The notes under the pieces were generated by a model that was not told the origin of the DNA, searched no databases, and saw nothing but the letters and a program-made list of their open reading frames with translations. A stretch of 26,823 bases of DNA from an uncultured Collinsella sp. (GTDB lineage: Bacteria; Actinomycetota; Coriobacteriia; Coriobacteriales; Coriobacteriaceae): assembly GCA_900552705.1 (NCBI GenBank), contig USAX01000007.1:1-26823 (forward strand), given 5' to 3'. How positions within the stretch are numbered: the stretch's first letter is position 1; every line of letters starts with the position of its first letter. Shown piece after piece: positions 15,774 to 24,267 of the stretch. The position numbers and the translations under genes are program-made.

Positions 15774-16669
15774 TCGATGGAATCCTCATCAATGAGGTGG
15801 AAGCAAAGAACATCATGACCAAGTCCAGCCTGCCGGTAGGCGGCTACTCGGTCAATCCCTATGTAGGCTGCACGCATGCCTGCAAGTATTGCTATGCCTC
15901 CTTTATGAAGCGCTTTACCGGACACAAGGAGGAATGGGGCACCTTTCTTGATGTGAAGCATTGGCCGGAAATCAAGAATCCGAAGAAATACGCTGGACAG
16001 CGGGTGGTTATCGGTTCTGTGACGGATGGCTACAATCCACAGGAGAAGCGATTCGGGAATACCAGGAAACTCCTGGAGCAGCTGATTAGCAGCGATGCAG
16101 ATATTCTGATCTGCACAAAGTCCGATCTTGTGGTACGGGATATCGATCTGCTGAAGAGGCTTGGACGAGTGACCGTTTCATGGTCGATCAACACGCTGGA
16201 TGAGAACTTCAAGAACGATATGGACTCCGCGTCGAGCATCGAGCGTCGTATCGCTGCTATGAAGCAGGTGTATGACGAAGGTATCCGTACGGTCTGCTTC
16301 GTGTCCCCGGTATTTCCCGGCATCACGGATTTTGAGATGATTTTTGAGCGAGTAAAGGATCGGTGCGATTTGTTTTGGCTCGAAAATCTCAATCTTCGGG
16401 GTGGTTTCAAAAAAGCGATCCTGGATTATATCGCCGAGAAACATCCCAATCTCGTACCGCTTTACGATGAGATCTATAACAAGCGCAACCGTAGCTATTT
16501 TGAAGCGCTTGAAGTAAAAGCCGAGGAAATGGCCAAGAAGTACGATTGCCCCTTTGTGGACAACGAAATGCCTTATGGCAGAGTCCCCCAGGGGCATCCG
16601 GTGATCGTGGACTACTTCTATCACGAGGAAGTCCGAGGGTCAGATAATAGCGGAAAAAGAAATCGTTAA
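15761..16669 (+). CDS. Radical SAM mobile pair protein B
   Basis: This 302-residue radical SAM protein has C-x3-C-x2-C at Cys37, Cys41 and Cys44 (GCTHACKYCYA). It belongs to the spore-photoproduct-lyase-like group of small radical SAM proteins (VIGSVTDGYNPQE, SWSINTLDE, VSPVFPGITD, FWLENLNLRG). The ATG at 15761 has GGAGG ten bases upstream and lies 13 bases inside the end of gene A, so the two are co-translated. A longer frame from 15617 is an artefact of overlap with gene A. The chemistry of the pair is unknown; the strict pairing suggests one complex or two successive steps. Its 3' side runs into an IS3-type transposase tail, so the pair probably arrived by a transposition or recombination event that removed the middle of the second sirtuin operon. 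Confidence 0.82.
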   Translation: MAEVIDGILINEVEAKNIMTKSSLPVGGYSVNPYVGCTHACKYCYASFMKRFTGHKEEWGTFLDVKHWPEIKNPKKYAGQRVVIGSVTDGYNPQEKRFGNTRKLLEQLISSDADILICTKSDLVVRDIDLLKRLGRVTVSWSINTLDENFKNDMDSASSIERRIAAMKQVYDEGIRTVCFVSPVFPGITDFEMIFERVKDRCDLFWLENLNLRGGFKKAILDYIAEKHPNLVPLYDEIYNKRNRSYFEALEVKAEEMAKKYDCPFVDNEMPYGRVPQGHPVIVDYFYHEEVRGSDNSGKRNR

Positions 16670-16703
16670 ACGGAAACCGACGACGATTCGCTCGAGCGAT
16701 TAG

Positions 16704-16811
16704 CGTCCACGCGTGGCTTCTGCCGATTGGCGCAACGGGCGACGGATTAAGGGATCGCTCGGGCGGATGATCCCGCTGCAGTACAGGCGGTCGCTCAATT
16801 TAGCGGCATGA
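16704..16811 (+). pseudogene. IS3-family transposase (OrfB) C-terminal remnant
   Basis: The frame on phase 16740 reads RRIKGSLGRMIPLQYRRSL followed by N-L-A-A and a TGA at 16809-16811. This is the typical C-terminal tail of IS3-family integrase-type transposases (R-I-K-x2-L-G-x-M-x-P-x2-Y-R). Only about 30 codons remain between an upstream stop at 16701 and the TGA. It lies exactly between the radical SAM pair and the sirtuin remnant, so it marks a junction of the rearrangement. The rest of 16670-16896 shows no gene. Confidence 0.7.
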
Positions 16812-16896
16812 GCGTTTTCGCACGGAAAACCAGTATCCCCTGTGCCGAGTTTAATCGTAGCGAATACAATGGGCACTGAGCATCAATCGAAAGTAG

Positions 16897-17583
16897 TCAA
16901 GAGCCTTTTCGACGGCTTCTACCACCTCTACCCCAGCCTCGAGCAGCAATGGGCCTACTACGCGCGATATATCGATTTCATGCTGCGCGAGCCGACCTCG
17001 CAGCCCTATCTCGACCTACGGTCCCTCATCGGCCATAAGGACTACTTCATCCTGAGCACCAATGTAGACACCCAAGTCGAGAAGACGTTTCCCACCGAGA
17101 GGATCTGCAACTATCAGGGAAGCTTCGCGCACCTTCAATGCAAGCAGCCATGCTGCGACGAGCTCTTCGATGCGAGCCCCTACGTCGAGCGCATGCTCGC
17201 GGGCATGGCGGGGTTCGAGGTCCGCAGCGAGGACGTCCCCCGATGCCCGCACTGCGGCTGGCAGCTTGTGCCGTGGGTGCGCGACGACACGTTTCTGCAG
17301 GGTGCGGCATGGCGCGAGGGCCTCGGACGATACGAGCGCTTCGTGCGCGAGCTCGGTAGTAGCCACGTGCTGTTGCTGGAGCTTGGCGTGGGCGAGATGA
17401 CCCCCGGCATCATCACGCTCCCGTTCTGGAGCATGACCGCAAAGCTGCCGGATACGCACCTGTTGAGCGTAAACATCTCGGGCGGCTCGGCTCCGCTGCA
17501 GCTTGGAAGCAAGGCAGGGGCGATTCAGGCCGATTTGGGCGTCCTGCTCTCGGCGGCGCGGACGGGCGACGAGCAGCGCAGTT
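16897..17583 (+). repeat. Direct repeat copy 2 (SirTM-C 3' part)
   Basis: This is the second copy of 13420-14106. The first 456 bases are identical, the last 230 carry roughly 20 differences by eye, including a block at 17353-17367 (counterpart of 13876-13890). Confidence 0.9.
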
Positions 17584-17615
17584 CATCGCGCCGTGTTTCA
17601 TGCGTGGACGCTTAA
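16897..17615 (+). pseudogene. SirTM-C 3' fragment (copy 2), lacking the NAD-binding N-terminus
   Basis: This matches SirTM-C from residue 57 (K-S-L-F-D-G-F) onward. It keeps STNVD, the catalytic Gln, the four zinc cysteines and LLLELGVG, but lacks the first 56 residues with the GxGxGMS NAD loop. The frame can be opened upstream to a GTG at 16842 or an ATG at 16869, but those codons have no ribosome site and encode unrelated residues. The original TAA stop has become CAG, so the frame runs 11 codons further and ends at 17613-17615, right at the IS200-type element. Bases 16897-17352 are identical to the intact gene by eye, so the loss or the homogenisation is recent. It is probably not a functional enzyme. 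Confidence 0.85.
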
Positions 17616-18330
17616 ATCAGAACCACCCTTAAAAAGGGTGGTTTGCTCTTAGGGTATAACCCACGGGCCCCGGGCTCGCGTCTAAAGGCGCGGGCCCGGA
17701 CTTCGTCCAGGCCTAGTGCATCTTGACCCGTGGCGCGCCGGTCGAACCGGCGGCATCACCCCCTCTTGAAGGGGTCCTCGTACTCCTTCACGCTCAGCTT
17801 GTCCAGCGCGATGTCGTGGGACTCCTGCTCCCTGATGTACTTGGCGATCGTCGCCTCGTTCAGGCCGACGGTGGACACGCAGTGGCCCTCCGTCCAGAAC
17901 TTCCTGTTGCCGAACTTGTACTTGAGGCTGGCGTGCCTGTCGAATATCATCAGCGAGCTCTTCCCCTTCAGGTAGCCCATGACGCTCGCGACGCTGTGCT
18001 TCGGCGGGATCGCCAGCAGCACGTGCACGTGGTCGGGCATCAGGTGCCCCCCGATTATCTCGATCCCCTTGTACTCGCACAGCCTCCTGAGGATCTCCCC
18101 TATGTCGCTCCTGATTTGGTTGTAGATCACTTTGCGCCTATACTTCGGCGTGAACACGATGTGGTACTTGCACATCCACTTCGTGTGGGAAAGGCTGTAG
18201 GCCTTCTGGGCCATGGCGACCACCCCTTCGACTCGAATTCTTGACGGCCTGAACAATCGTCAATATCGGTCGGAGGGGTGGCTTTGTAAAGCCGTTTGTC
18301 TCCACCCGCATAGCGGGTGGTTTAAAGCTG
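17612..18330 (-). mobile_element. IS200/IS605-family element (IS200 type, tnpA only)
   Basis: The element holds a single Y1 transposase gene on the minus strand and no tnpB. Each end has a subterminal hairpin with the same core, CCACCC ... GGGTGGTTT: the right end at 17621-17643 (10-bp stem, AAA loop) and the left end at 18302-18320 (8-bp stem CCACCCGC/GCGGGTGG). Such matching subterminal hairpins are what TnpA recognises in single-strand transposition. A further strong hairpin with one G-T wobble lies at 17670-17699 between the right end and tnpA. Exact cleavage sites cannot be fixed from one copy, so the ends are approximate. The element sits directly after the broken second sirtuin gene. 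Confidence 0.75.
17756..18214 (-). CDS. tnpA: IS200/IS605-family transposase TnpA (Y1 HUH type)
   Basis: This 152-residue single-strand DNA transposase has the HUH motif H62-V63-H64 in LMPDHVHVLL and the catalytic tyrosine Tyr126 in IAKYIREQE. The length is normal for the family and no motif is missing, so it is probably active. The ATG at 18214 (MAQKAYSLSH) follows GAAGGGG; an upstream in-frame start at 18256 has less support. The gene stands between the two end hairpins of its element. Confidence 0.93.
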   Translation of the reverse strand: MAQKAYSLSHTKWMCKYHIVFTPKYRRKVIYNQIRSDIGEILRRLCEYKGIEIIGGHLMPDHVHVLLAIPPKHSVASVMGYLKGKSSLMIFDRHASLKYKFGNRKFWTEGHCVSTVGLNEATIAKYIREQESHDIALDKLSVKEYEDPFKRG

Positions 18331-18359
18331 GCCGCTGCGCGGCCAGCAGACTAAAGTCT
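18302..18359. repeat. Cluster of three hairpins at the left end of the IS200-type element
   Basis: Three consecutive stems are visible: CCACCCGC/GCGGGTGG (18302-18320), GCTGGCCGC/GCGGCCAGC with a three-base loop (18327-18347), and AGACT/AGTCT (18348-18359). The first is the element's end hairpin. The others may be target-site structure or part of the element. Confidence 0.7.
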
Positions 18360-18369
18360 TGAATAAAAA

Positions 18370-18400
18370 TACCCCCGATTCCAAGTGGAAATCGGGGGTA
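18370..18400 (-). terminator. Strong rho-independent terminator, minus strand, without an obvious gene
   Basis: TACCCCCGATT (18370-18380) pairs perfectly with AATCGGGGGTA (18390-18400). On the minus strand the stem is followed by TTTTTATTC. The 440 bases to its right hold no convincing minus-strand gene, so either a gene was lost or the repeat element at 18408-18510 is transcribed. Confidence 0.7.
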
Positions 18401-18839
18401 TCTCATCGGGTGGCTTTCAAGCAGTTTGCAAAACTGCAGGTCGCAGACCTTCATTGCTAGTAGGAGAAATGAGTAGTCTCGGGTGGCTTGCCCATGAGTT
18501 GACGAATAAGTTGGAGCTTCGCCATTGGCTCAATCGCTTCGCGCGCTCGATAAACTTGTTTAGTAAAAGGCGGATCGGTCACCGATGGACGCACGACGAG
18601 AAACACGTACCTCCAGTGGTTCAAGCACGGCGCGCGTGAGGATCTCTGCAAGCAACCGCCTGGTACGCTACTGTTGCCAGCGTGGCTTAGCGGACTGGCG
18701 AATCCCGCCCCGTGCGCGTCATCATCCAATCAAATGCCCTGGCAAGCAGCAGCACCGCCAATCACACTACGTTCTTACGGCGCCCTCTGCGATAAAATTA
18801 GCGAATTGTGTTTTCACCTCGCAGCTACGGAGACATTAG
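18401..18839. other. Non-coding stretch between the IS element and the restriction gene
   Basis: I see no supported gene here. It contains a dispersed repeat (18408-18510). Before the restriction gene there is a TAAAAT at 18793-18798 that may be its -10 box, though no good -35 partner is visible. The short open frames on both strands lack ribosome sites and family features. Confidence 0.6.
18408..18510 (-). repeat. Dispersed ~100-base repeat, copy 1
   Basis: It aligns along its full length with 26534-26636: GGGTGGCTTTCAA against GGGCGGCTTCCAA, CTGCAGGTC against CCGCAGGTC, and GGTGGCTTGCCCATGAGT against GGCGGCTTGCCCATGAGT. On the minus strand both copies begin with a possible peptide start Met-Gly-Lys-Pro-Pro-(Glu/Asp)-Thr-Thr, which I recall from many small Collinsella hypothetical proteins. 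It is probably an extragenic repeat rather than a gene. Confidence 0.6.
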
Positions 18840-21800
18840 ATGATTACTCTGGACAATCTTCGCGACGCACTTAGGGCTCTGTGCTACGAGCCCTCGGGCG
18901 ACGGCACCGTTTATCAGAAATCCTGGGAAGAGACCAGCGCGCAAATCACGGTCGATTTTTCCAAGAAACGCATCGGCTACCCGAAAGACCTGGGGTTCAA
19001 AGTCAACAAAGACACAACTTGTAACTTTTCCGATAACGAGAACTTCGTCGTACTCGCCTGCGTAACCATGCTCCTCGACAAAGGATATCGCCCCGAATCA
19101 CTTGAGCTGGAGCGCGAATGGGCCCTTGGGCACGAACAAAAGAGCGGCCGCGCTGATATCTGCATTAATGACGAGAGGGGCGACACACTCGCAATCGTCG
19201 AATGCAAGACCCCTGGAACCGAGTTCAAAAACGAATTCAAGAACATGCAGTCAGACGGAGGGCAACTCCTCTCCTATTGGCAACAAGAGCGCGCGACTCG
19301 CTGGTTGGTACTCTTTGCATGCGATTTCATCAACAACGAAATCGTGCCAGACCAGGTTTCAATTAACTGCAGCGATGACGAGAACTTCATCGCGCTCGCC
19401 AAACGCGATGACACCATTGCGCTCTACCGCGACGCCCATACAGTGGAACAGCTCCATCAAGTTTGGACGGAAACGTACAACCAACAAGTCGAGGGAAACA
19501 TCCTCTTTGGCGATAGGTCGACGGCATACCACCCGATGGTTCCTCCCCTTCTCAAGAAGGACCTTGTCGACTTCAGGGCCGAAGACAGCATCGTCAACCG
19601 CTTCGAGGAAATCCTCCGCCACAACAACGTCTCCGATAAAGAGAACGCCTTCAATCGCCTTATCGCGCTCTTTATCGCGAAGCTCCAAGACGAGCTCTCG
19701 AAAATGCCAACCCAGGAGATTGAGTTCCAATACCGCCAAGGACGCGACACCTACGAAACGCTCCAGGACAGGCTCCAGAGACTCCACTCAGACGGCATGA
19801 GAAAGCTCATGCGGGAAGAGGTCCTGTACGTTCCCAACGACTACGCCGAAAACCTCATAAGCAACTATACGGGCCAGCACCGCAAGAAGCTCATCGAGGA
19901 GCTGAACGGCACGCTGCGCAAGCTCAAGTTCTATACCAACAATGACTTTGCGTTCAAAGACGTCCACAACGAGGAACTCTTTCTTCAGAACGGCAAGGTA
20001 CTCGTAGAGACGGTGCAACTTCTACAGCCGTATCGCATCGTAGGAACTCAAGACATTCAATTCTTGGGCGACCTCTTCGAACAGCTCCTTAATCAGGGCT
20101 TTAAGCAAAACGAGGGCCAATTCTTCACACCTGTGCCCATCACCCGTTTTATTTGGAAGTCACTCCCACTCGACAGCATCGTGCAGGACGAGGCTGGTGC
20201 CGTGCACTATCCACGCGTTATCGATTACGCCTGTGGCGCGGGGCACTTTCTCACAGAAGGATTCGAAGAAATCTCCGACGCCGCATGCCAATATGATCCG
20301 ACCATAGAGGATGACCTCGGAGACGCCGACTGGGTCAGAGACAATCTCGTCGGCATCGAGAAGGACTATCGACTCGCTCGCGTTTCCAAGGTCTCGTCCT
20401 ACATGCATGGCGCAGGGCAGAGCAACGTGGTCTTCGGCGACGGACTTGAAAATTATCCCGACAAGGGAATCGACAGCCGAACCGACAGGGGACGCTTCGA
20501 CATTCTTGTCGCCAATCCCCCGTACTCTGTAGCGGCCTTCAAACCGCATCTCAAGCTTCACAACAACGAACTCAAAGTGCTGGAAACCATCAGCGATAGC
20601 GGCTCGGAAATCGAGACCCTCTTTGTCGAGCGTGCGGCACAGCTTGTTCGGCCCGGAGGCTACGCCGCCATCGTCCTCCCCACCTCGATCCTCGACAAGA
20701 GCACGAGCTCGAGTTTCATGGCCGCACGCGATGTGCTTTTGAGCTCCTTCGAGATCGTCTCCATCGCCAGGTTTGGATCAGGCACATTCGCGGCCACAGG
20801 AACAAACGTCGCAATTATGTTCCTACGTCGCTTTGACGAGATCCCGCCCCGCAATGCGAACGCACTTGATTTCGTTGACGCTGTTTTTGAGCGCAGGAAG
20901 CTCACTGGCTGGAGAGACGAAAGCGCTTTCAACGCTTATCTCGGCACAATTAATGTAGACGGAGATACTTACCGGGCTTTTCTCGCAGGAGAGGCTAACT
21001 GGAACGAATGGGCAAACACTCGCCACTTCAGCGTTTATTGCCATCTTTTCGAATCATCGAAGGAGCTCAAGACCCTTCGGAAGAGCAAGACTTGGAAGGC
21101 GGCCGACAAGAACTCACGGCTCAAAGCAGAGAACGAGCTGTTCTATCGCCATGCGCACAAGGAAGAGCGCAAACGCCTGCGCGTTTGGGGTCTCGTCTGC
21201 GGTGAACAGACGCTCATCATCAACTCACCTAACACGACCAAGGAAATCGCCTCTTTCCTTGGCTACAAATGGAGCAATCGCAAAGGCAACGAGGGGATAC
21301 AGCCCATCGATGGTGAGGGCGTGCTCTATTCGGACAACGAATCGGACGACACGAACTCGCTAAGCGGCATCATCAGAGCATGGTTCTCCGGCGAGCAGGT
21401 TGAGCCCGGCGACCTTGCCCAGTACTACTACTATGCCAAGACCGCCGATTTCATTGACTTTGATGCCGATAAGTTCGACGAGACTCTTACGATTCCCCGC
21501 TCTTTCTACAAGCCCCGCTCGTTCGCCCAGGGCACCGTAGTCAAGACGCTTAGAGACATCACATCCTACGTTACCAACAGCGTGGCCCAGAGTTCCATCA
21601 CCACCGACACTTACGTAACAACGGAAAACATGGTCAAGGACCGTGGCGGCATAACCGCCTATAGTGGAGAGCTTCCGGCAAGTGCTGGCACCGCATACAA
21701 GAAGGGAGACACGCTCGTCTCCAATATTCGCCCCTATCTGCAGAAGATTTGGCTCGCAGACCGCGATGGGGCGTGCTCCAAGGACGTTTTGGTATTCCGA

Positions 21801-22667
21801 AGCATAAATACCGACAGCCTATTGCCCGAGTTTCTCCATCTGCTCCTGTGGCAGAAGGACTTCTTCGACTACGATATGTCCACCTTCACGGGAACCGGCA
21901 GGCCTCGCGGAGACAAGGATGAGCTGCTCAAATACCCCATCCCAGTCCCGACGCTCTCCGAGCAGAGAGCCCTCATCGACGATTTCAATCGCTTAACAGA
22001 TGAAATCAATAGCAAACGACAGCAAATCGCCGCTCTCAAGGAGAGCGTCAAATCACGGTTTGTCGAGATGTTTAGAACCAAGACGCACGCATCATGGCCA
22101 ATCGAAACAATTGGCAACTACAGCATAGAAATGCACTACGGCACTTCAGTAAAAGCCGGCGCCGATGGCGATTATGTCTACATCCGAATGAACAATATCA
22201 CCGACGACGGCATCCTTGACCTAACCGATACAAAGCGAATCACCCTAAAGGGCCAAGCTCTCGAAAATGCTACCGTCCGCTATGGCGATATGCTTTTTAA
22301 TCGAACCAACAGCATTGACAAGGTTGGGAAAACTTGCGTTTTTCATCAGTCAGAGACCATGGTTATTGCTGGGTACATCGTGTGCGTAAGGTTCGCTGAC
22401 CACAGCTCTGCCGAATATGTATCTGGTTACCTGAATTCAAAGGAAGGAAAGCGAGTCCTTCGTAATATAGCGAAGGGAAGTGTCCATCAGGCAAATATCA
22501 GCGCAGCAGACTTGGCCGCTATTCCCATTGCAATTCCCCCGTTGTCCCTCCAACAGGAGTTCGCCGACTTCGCTGCCGAGGCGGACAAATCGCAATTTGC
22601 ACTCGAGCAAGAGGTCGACGCCCTTTCCGCAGAGCGCGACGCCCTTCTAGACCGATTCCTCGCGTGA
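18840..22667 (+). CDS. Single-chain restriction-modification enzyme: nuclease, N6-adenine methylase and type I-like specificity domains
   Basis: The 1275-residue protein combines all three activities of a restriction system, as in type IIG enzymes. N-terminal nuclease: a PD-(D/E)XK core with Asp106 and E121-C-K123 (VECKTPG). Methylase: motif I as DYACGAGHF (462-470) and motif IV NPPY (559-562), so adenine N6 methylation. C-terminal specificity part: a first target recognition domain from about residue 889, a helical spacer (LSEQRALIDDFNRL to ALKESVKS), and a second target recognition domain from about residue 1070 to 1253, ending in LSLQQEFADF and a short helix. This is HsdS architecture fused to the methylase. 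The ATG at 18840 has GGAG seven bases upstream. It is followed by a tyrosine recombinase and a silent second-domain cassette, so its recognition sequence is probably switchable. Confidence 0.88.
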   Translation: MITLDNLRDALRALCYEPSGDGTVYQKSWEETSAQITVDFSKKRIGYPKDLGFKVNKDTTCNFSDNENFVVLACVTMLLDKGYRPESLELEREWALGHEQKSGRADICINDERGDTLAIVECKTPGTEFKNEFKNMQSDGGQLLSYWQQERATRWLVLFACDFINNEIVPDQVSINCSDDENFIALAKRDDTIALYRDAHTVEQLHQVWTETYNQQVEGNILFGDRSTAYHPMVPPLLKKDLVDFRAEDSIVNRFEEILRHNNVSDKENAFNRLIALFIAKLQDELSKMPTQEIEFQYRQGRDTYETLQDRLQRLHSDGMRKLMREEVLYVPNDYAENLISNYTGQHRKKLIEELNGTLRKLKFYTNNDFAFKDVHNEELFLQNGKVLVETVQLLQPYRIVGTQDIQFLGDLFEQLLNQGFKQNEGQFFTPVPITRFIWKSLPLDSIVQDEAGAVHYPRVIDYACGAGHFLTEGFEEISDAACQYDPTIEDDLGDADWVRDNLVGIEKDYRLARVSKVSSYMHGAGQSNVVFGDGLENYPDKGIDSRTDRGRFDILVANPPYSVAAFKPHLKLHNNELKVLETISDSGSEIETLFVERAAQLVRPGGYAAIVLPTSILDKSTSSSFMAARDVLLSSFEIVSIARFGSGTFAATGTNVAIMFLRRFDEIPPRNANALDFVDAVFERRKLTGWRDESAFNAYLGTINVDGDTYRAFLAGEANWNEWANTRHFSVYCHLFESSKELKTLRKSKTWKAADKNSRLKAENELFYRHAHKEERKRLRVWGLVCGEQTLIINSPNTTKEIASFLGYKWSNRKGNEGIQPIDGEGVLYSDNESDDTNSLSGIIRAWFSGEQVEPGDLAQYYYYAKTADFIDFDADKFDETLTIPRSFYKPRSFAQGTVVKTLRDITSYVTNSVAQSSITTDTYVTTENMVKDRGGITAYSGELPASAGTAYKKGDTLVSNIRPYLQKIWLADRDGACSKDVLVFRSINTDSLLPEFLHLLLWQKDFFDYDMSTFTGTGRPRGDKDELLKYPIPVPTLSEQRALIDDFNRLTDEINSKRQQIAALKESVKSRFVEMFRTKTHASWPIETIGNYSIEMHYGTSVKAGADGDYVYIRMNNITDDGILDLTDTKRITLKGQALENATVRYGDMLFNRTNSIDKVGKTCVFHQSETMVIAGYIVCVRFADHSSAEYVSGYLNSKEGKRVLRNIAKGSVHQANISAADLAAIPIAIPPLSLQQEFADFAAEADKSQFALEQEVDALSAERDALLDRFLA
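22047..22063 (+). repeat. 17-base direct repeat at the start of the expressed recognition domain
   Basis: GTCAAATCACGGTTTGT occurs here and, identical and in the same orientation, at 23698-23714. Both copies are in the same codon phase (V-K-S-R-F-V), so crossing over keeps the reading frame. Confidence 0.9.
22584..22598 (+). repeat. 15-base direct repeat at the end of the expressed recognition domain
   Basis: GACAAATCGCAATTT is repeated at 24253-24267 in the same orientation. It encodes D-K-S-Q-F in both places and lies after a similar LQQEF stretch. Confidence 0.85.
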
Positions 22668-22670
22668 TAC

Positions 22671-22702
22671 GTTCCTCCCATCCATATCGGGATGGGAGGA
22701 AC
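22671..22702 (+). promoter_or_regulatory. Hairpin that covers the ribosome site of the recombinase gene
   Basis: GTTCCTCCCATCC (22671-22683) pairs perfectly with GGATGGGAGGAAC (22690-22702) around a six-base loop. The 3' arm contains the GGGAGGA ribosome site of the recombinase, whose ATG is at 22705. There is no T tract after the stem. Folding of the transcript coming from the restriction gene would hide the site and keep recombinase translation low. Confidence 0.65.
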
Positions 22703-22704
22703 TG

Positions 22705-23697
22705 ATGCACACGACGATCGAAATAGCAAACGCGGTTCTCACAAAAATGCAGGCACTCGTTAGCGGCGAAGTGCTTTCGTATCTCGAGAGCGTCCTTATG
22801 AGCGAACTCAGGGGCATCGAACTTGAAGTGAACGCGCTCAGCAATGTCGAAGACGAGGCCTCAAAGTACATGGAGCGATTCCTCGCAGCCAAAACCATCG
22901 AGGGATGCTCGCCTAAGACCATCAGGTACTACAAGGCCACACTTACAAGGGCGCTCGAAGCAATCAAAAAACCAATTGTCCGGATTAGTTCAGATGACTT
23001 ACGAACATACCTGAGCGAATATCCCATGGGTAATAACGCAGGGAGCATCACCGTCGACAACGTCAGGCGCATCCTGTCGTCATTCTTCTCTTGGCTTGAA
23101 GACGAGAACCATATACTCAAAAGCCCTGCACGACGCATTAAAAAGATTCGCTCAAAGAGAACGGTCAAGTCCGTATATTCTGATGAAGAACTTATAGCCC
23201 TCACAGACGCCTGTTCTTGCAAGAGGGATCTGGCAATCATCAACCTTCTTAGTTCAACAGGGATGAGAATAGGCGAACTCGTCTCGCTCAATCGAGAAGA
23301 CGTTGATCTAAATCGGCGAGAGTGCATTGTACTCGGAAAGGGCAACAAAGAGAGAGTCGTCTATTTTGATGCAACTACAAAGCTGCACCTAAACAACTAC
23401 CTGCAAGAACGCAGCGATAACGTCGCCGCGCTATTCTGTAGTCTCACAAAGCCGAGTTCCAGGCTGCAAGTAAGCGGAGTCGAGCTCCGCCTTCGCTCCT
23501 TGGGAACAAAAGCAGGCGTCAAACACGTCCACCCACATAAGTTCAGGAGAACGCTGGCCACCAAAGCAATTGGAAAAGGAATGCCCATCGAGCAGGTGCA
23601 GAAGCTGCTTGGCCATCAAAAGATTGACACAACGTTGATGTACGCAATGGTCGATCAGGACAACGTAAGGGACTCTCATAGAAGGTATATCTGTTAA
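22705..23697 (+). CDS. Tyrosine recombinase/integrase linked to specificity switching
   Basis: This 330-residue site-specific recombinase has the catalytic set Arg188 (TGMRIGEL), a Lys in the GKGNKER turn, His278 and Arg281 (HPHKFRR), His304 (LLGHQKIDTT) and the nucleophile Tyr313 (LMYAMVD). A SAM-like N-terminal core-binding domain covers about residues 50-145, after a long N-terminal helical extension. It lies 37 bases behind the restriction gene, and its TAA stop directly abuts the 17-base repeat that begins the silent cassette. Recombinases of this kind are known beside type I specificity genes, where they exchange recognition domains. The context suggests it acts on the repeats at 22047 and 23698, or on larger sites that include them. 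The ribosome site is inside a hairpin. Confidence 0.9.
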   Translation: MHTTIEIANAVLTKMQALVSGEVLSYLESVLMSELRGIELEVNALSNVEDEASKYMERFLAAKTIEGCSPKTIRYYKATLTRALEAIKKPIVRISSDDLRTYLSEYPMGNNAGSITVDNVRRILSSFFSWLEDENHILKSPARRIKKIRSKRTVKSVYSDEELIALTDACSCKRDLAIINLLSSTGMRIGELVSLNREDVDLNRRECIVLGKGNKERVVYFDATTKLHLNNYLQERSDNVAALFCSLTKPSSRLQVSGVELRLRSLGTKAGVKHVHPHKFRRTLATKAIGKGMPIEQVQKLLGHQKIDTTLMYAMVDQDNVRDSHRRYIC

Positions 23698-23714
23698 GTC
23701 AAATCACGGTTTGT
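23698..23714 (+). repeat. 17-base direct repeat at the start of the silent cassette
   Basis: This is identical to 22047-22063 and directly follows the stop codon of the recombinase gene. Identity begins exactly at this base. Confidence 0.9.
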
Positions 23715-24252
23715 AGAGGTATTTGGCGATCCGGTCGATGGTAAAAAATGGCCTTTCGTTAGGCTTGAAGACCTCTGTACCAAGTTGGGTTCCGGAGCAA
23801 CGCCACGAGGTGGCAAAACGGCATACAAGGCCGAAGGTGTTCCGCTGGTCAGAAGTACGAATGTTCACAACGGTCGTTTCGTGTGGAAGGACCTTGCTTG
23901 TATTGATGATGAACAAGCCGCAAAACTAGAAGGCGTCACGCTGATGAAGGGTGACGTGCTTCTGAATATTACTGGCGCTTCGGTTGCTCGTTCATGTCTT
24001 TTGCCAGATGAATTGGCTGGTGGACGTGTTAATCAGCATGTCTCAATTGTCAGAGTCGACCAAAAACGGATGCTGCCGGTGCTATTGAACACGGTGCTGA
24101 TCAGCGATTCGTATCAGAGACTCCTGCTAAACGGCTCAAGAGCGGCTGGAGCAACAAGGGAGGCAATTACCAAAGAAGCTCTAAAGAGAATGACGGTTCC
24201 CTTGCCTCCCCTTGAGCTTCAGCAAGAGTTCGCCTCTTTCGTCGCTCAGGTC

Positions 24253-24267
24253 GACAAATCGCAATTT
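24253..24267 (+). repeat. 15-base direct repeat at the end of the silent cassette
   Basis: This is identical to 22584-22598 and placed at the same point of the HsdS-type fold. Confidence 0.85.

Noticed and set aside
16842..17615. Intact fourth sirtuin gene starting at the GTG at 16842
   Set aside because: The first 18 residues are unrelated to sirtuins, there is no ribosome site, and the NAD-binding N-terminus is missing.
18457..18729. 90-codon minus-strand frame ending in the dispersed repeat
   Set aside because: Similarity to the other repeat copy is limited to the repeat itself; no ribosome site.
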